Shown here: positions 52,186-53,994 of the stretch, piece by piece
Layout: each line of letters opens with the position of its first letter
Position numbering within the stretch: position 1 is the stretch's first letter
Assembly (NCBI GenBank): GCA_020629315.1
Contig: JAHDDO010000024.1
Location: forward strand, 9,963-63,956
From: Saprospiraceae bacterium
GTDB lineage: Bacteria > Bacteroidota > Bacteroidia > Chitinophagales > Saprospiraceae
Reading direction: 5' to 3'
Length of the DNA: 53,994 nucleotides
Translations under genes and position numbers: made by a program
The notes under the pieces: generated by a model
Told to the model about the DNA's origin: nothing
The model's input: only the letters and a program-made list of their open reading frames with translations
Database searches by the model: none

Positions 52186-53877
52186 ATGATTTTCAGGGTA
52201 ATACTATTGCTTTTAGTTTGTCTTCCAATGTCCATTTCTAGCTATTGCCAAATTCCTGACAATTATGAATTCCTTGATCATGAACATAAATTTGCATCCT
52301 TAGGAGCCCATACGGTTTTAGAGGATGGTGTCCTTTATGTTAGTCACAATATATTTGGAGAATTTGGTAATACATTCGTAAAAAAAGCAGGCTTTGATCA
52401 AAGTATGGAGGTCATTTACAGCCATCCATATTATCAATCCGTATCCGAATATTTTCACAGTATTAATGATACCAACTATATAGTACTCCACAGCTTATGG
52501 GATTGGGATATTTGGGGAAGCGGGTATATTGAGATAGCTCAATTTGGTAATCAGTTTGAAGTAAATGAATATTTTTTTGATTGGGAATTATACTCCTACA
52601 TATCCGATATGGCAATAGACAAAAATGGAAACTACTGGTCTATTGCTAATGTGGATGGGGAAAGCTTGCTCATTTCCATTAAAGATGGAAGTATACTTGA
52701 TCAGCAGCCTTTGGGCACAGGGTATGAAAAGATTTTCAATAATGCTGCTGGTGATATTTTTATTTATGAAGCCATCGATAATAATTACAACATAGTAGCA
52801 TTTAATGGCACAGAAACTACTGAAGTTCTATCTCTGACATCACCACTCAAGGATCACCACTATCAAGCAGACTTCAATTTCCTTATGTTGCCCAATGTCA
52901 TTTTGAAGTATGACAGTGCTTTTGAAAATCTACTTCAATCTTGGTCAATACCCGATGATATCTTTTCATTTAGTCAAGTTCAAATCATAGACAACGAAGT
53001 GCTAATAGTAAGTGGTTTACAAGGAGAAAATGAGTTAATACGAATTGATAATGACAACAACTATGAAGTGCTTACCAATTTGGATCATGACAAAGAGAAT
53101 ATCATTGGACCGCTAAAACTTACTGATGAAAAATTTCTATTATTTGGTACGTATTACAATGCTTCAAAAAATACACCTGAATCCTTCTCTGACTATCATA
53201 CACGGAATATTTTTATTAGAAATATTGACATTTCAGATCCACCAGAATACGAAGGCGTAAGTATTTCCTTACAATCTTTCATAGTTGAGGAAATAGGTAT
53301 CGATACCATAGACATTATTGAAACCCCTGAAGACACACATTACGTCACGCAAAAGATTCATGATATTACCCTTTCCATAAAAAATGAAGGAGATGAAATC
53401 ATTACAAATGCAGATGTTTTCTCGTCATTATTAAATTCACATATTACTCATCTAGATTGGTATATTGAAGAAGAAATATTGCCAAGTGAAAGCCTAGAAA
53501 TGTATTATTCCGATTACTCTGTTTATGCTATTTCTTTTCAAAATGCAATCGTCGGACTAGCTGGAGGAAACTATGCGTTCAATAGAAATGAGACTTCATC
53601 CTTACTCGTAGATTTACGAAGCACTGTTCACGAAATTCCTATACATTCGGATTGGAAGGTTTACCCAAATCCTGCCTCACAGAGTATTCAGTTACCAGCT
53701 AGCTTGGCCTTGACAGAAATCACTGTTTATCATTCCAATGGCCAGCTTTGGATCTACCAAAAGATGGATCCTGGTGCTGCATTACTGGATATAGCCAGGC
53801 TAAGTCCTGGGACCTACTTTGTGAAAGCAAGAAGTACCGATGGATCTATCTACACTACCCGATTTTGCAAGTCATAA
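52186..53877 (+). CDS. Type IX-secreted protein of unknown function
   Basis: 563 residues. Signal peptide ends SSYCQI. The first ~350 residues have short repeated strand patterns with Asp/Asn-rich turns and a beta-propeller look (ISDMAIDKNGNYWSIANVDG, NEVLIVSGLQGENELIRIDNDNN). A following Ig-like segment reads ITLSIKNEGDEIITNADVFS. The C-terminus is a type IX sorting domain from WKVYPNPASQSIQLPA to TYFVKARSTDGSIYTTRF. Exported to the surface or medium. Role unknown. It is not linked to the polyamine genes by any sequence feature. Confidence 0.82.
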   Translation: MIFRVILLLLVCLPMSISSYCQIPDNYEFLDHEHKFASLGAHTVLEDGVLYVSHNIFGEFGNTFVKKAGFDQSMEVIYSHPYYQSVSEYFHSINDTNYIVLHSLWDWDIWGSGYIEIAQFGNQFEVNEYFFDWELYSYISDMAIDKNGNYWSIANVDGESLLISIKDGSILDQQPLGTGYEKIFNNAAGDIFIYEAIDNNYNIVAFNGTETTEVLSLTSPLKDHHYQADFNFLMLPNVILKYDSAFENLLQSWSIPDDIFSFSQVQIIDNEVLIVSGLQGENELIRIDNDNNYEVLTNLDHDKENIIGPLKLTDEKFLLFGTYYNASKNTPESFSDYHTRNIFIRNIDISDPPEYEGVSISLQSFIVEEIGIDTIDIIETPEDTHYVTQKIHDITLSIKNEGDEIITNADVFSSLLNSHITHLDWYIEEEILPSESLEMYYSDYSVYAISFQNAIVGLAGGNYAFNRNETSSLLVDLRSTVHEIPIHSDWKVYPNPASQSIQLPASLALTEITVYHSNGQLWIYQKMDPGAALLDIARLSPGTYFVKARSTDGSIYTTRFCKS

Positions 53878-53913
53878 TTAGGTCTGAAATACAGCGCTCA
53901 TCTAGGAAGCAAA

Positions 53914-53938
53914 AAAGGCCTGCATGAAGCAGGCCTTT
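53914..53938. terminator. Bidirectional terminator
   Basis: AAAGGCCTGC-ATGAA-GCAGGCCTTT, 10-bp perfect stem. The minus-strand form is followed by extra T residues, suggesting a convergent gene ends just beyond the right edge. Plus-strand use serves the type IX-secreted protein. Confidence 0.88.
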
Positions 53939-53994
53939 GTAGATTATTTAAATAACCTTATGTAAAATCAACAACAACAATTAGTCTTTGTGCT

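Noticed and set aside
53939..53994. 3' end of a minus-strand gene at the right edge
   Set aside because: Possible C-terminal readings (ending NCCC or VVVDFT) exist, but only 12 codons or fewer are available, so no gene is called. The terminator at 53914-53938 suggests one exists beyond the edge.
1..53994. tRNA, rRNA, CRISPR array or insertion sequence
   Set aside because: No cloverleaf with conserved TTCGA arm, no rRNA signature, no regularly spaced short repeats and no transposase were seen in any intergenic region.

Overview
The window is a densely coded stretch of a Bacteroidota chromosome. The evidence for this is consistent. Several secreted proteins end in type IX secretion sorting domains (YPNP/APNP/SPNP-type starts). 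Two proteins have carboxypeptidase-regulatory-like, plug and beta-barrel TonB-receptor architecture. Lipoproteins carry short lipoboxes, Shine-Dalgarno signals are largely absent, and the best promoter (39496-39528) fits the Bacteroidota TTTG-N(19-21)-TAnnTTTG pattern. A Saprospiria/Chitinophagia-like marine or environmental member is my best guess, but the sequence alone does not fix the genus. No rRNA, tRNA, CRISPR array, insertion sequence or phage gene was seen.

Layout. 1-2.7 kb (minus): two small lipoprotein genes, an AraC-type regulator and another lipoprotein. 2.7-3.85 kb: a ParDE toxin-antitoxin pair bracketed by a 61-bp direct repeat that carries the start of a small lysine-rich ORF. 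3.7-10.3 kb (minus): a tightly overlapping surface-glycan type operon (methyltransferase, B12-binding radical SAM enzyme, membrane-anchored SGNH hydrolase, GT2, two GT4 glycosyltransferases, small ORF). Upstream of it, 10.38-10.48 kb is an unusual GC-rich run of hairpins. 10.65-15.5 kb: a TPR-CHAT caspase-like lipoprotein, divergent from a two-gene unit encoding a membrane-anchored beta-rich protein and a membrane-anchored HExxH protein. 15.5-18.5 kb: an Lrp/AsnC regulator divergent from an outer-membrane beta-barrel receptor. 18.5-23.4 kb (minus): an unknown protein, an ECF-like sigma factor with a TPR-containing putative anti-sigma factor, a second B12-binding radical SAM enzyme and a nucleotidyltransferase.

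23.4-31.5 kb is mostly housekeeping: glycerol-3-phosphate dehydrogenase, a TonB receptor, a PcrA/UvrD helicase and a CPBP membrane protease. 31.5-38.3 kb holds a small lipoprotein plus two tandem, paralogous ~1030-residue type IX-secreted proteins with identical terminator hairpins. 38.3-43.8 kb: DUF4197 lipoprotein, FolB, glutaryl-CoA dehydrogenase, SRPBCC protein, OmpA-family protein, alpha/beta hydrolase. 43.8-46.8 kb (minus): an ABC-type metal-handling operon resembling Zur-regulated zinc loci, whose permease carries five 15-residue His/Asp repeats encoded by five 45-bp tandem repeats. 47.2-48.3 kb: an Omp28-like type IX-secreted protein. 48.4-52.1 kb: a polyamine-conjugation module (YgiB-like, YgiC-like ATP-grasp, AdoMet decarboxylase, and a divergent seven-helix membrane spermidine synthase-like protein). 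52.2-53.9 kb: a last type IX-secreted protein, then a bidirectional terminator.

Most likely to repay follow-up: the polyamine/ATP-grasp module, the His-repeat transporter, the CHAT/HExxH divergent locus, the palindromic element at 10.4 kb, and the repeat-flanked ParDE insertion. All functional statements are from reading motifs and gene order; no database search was run.
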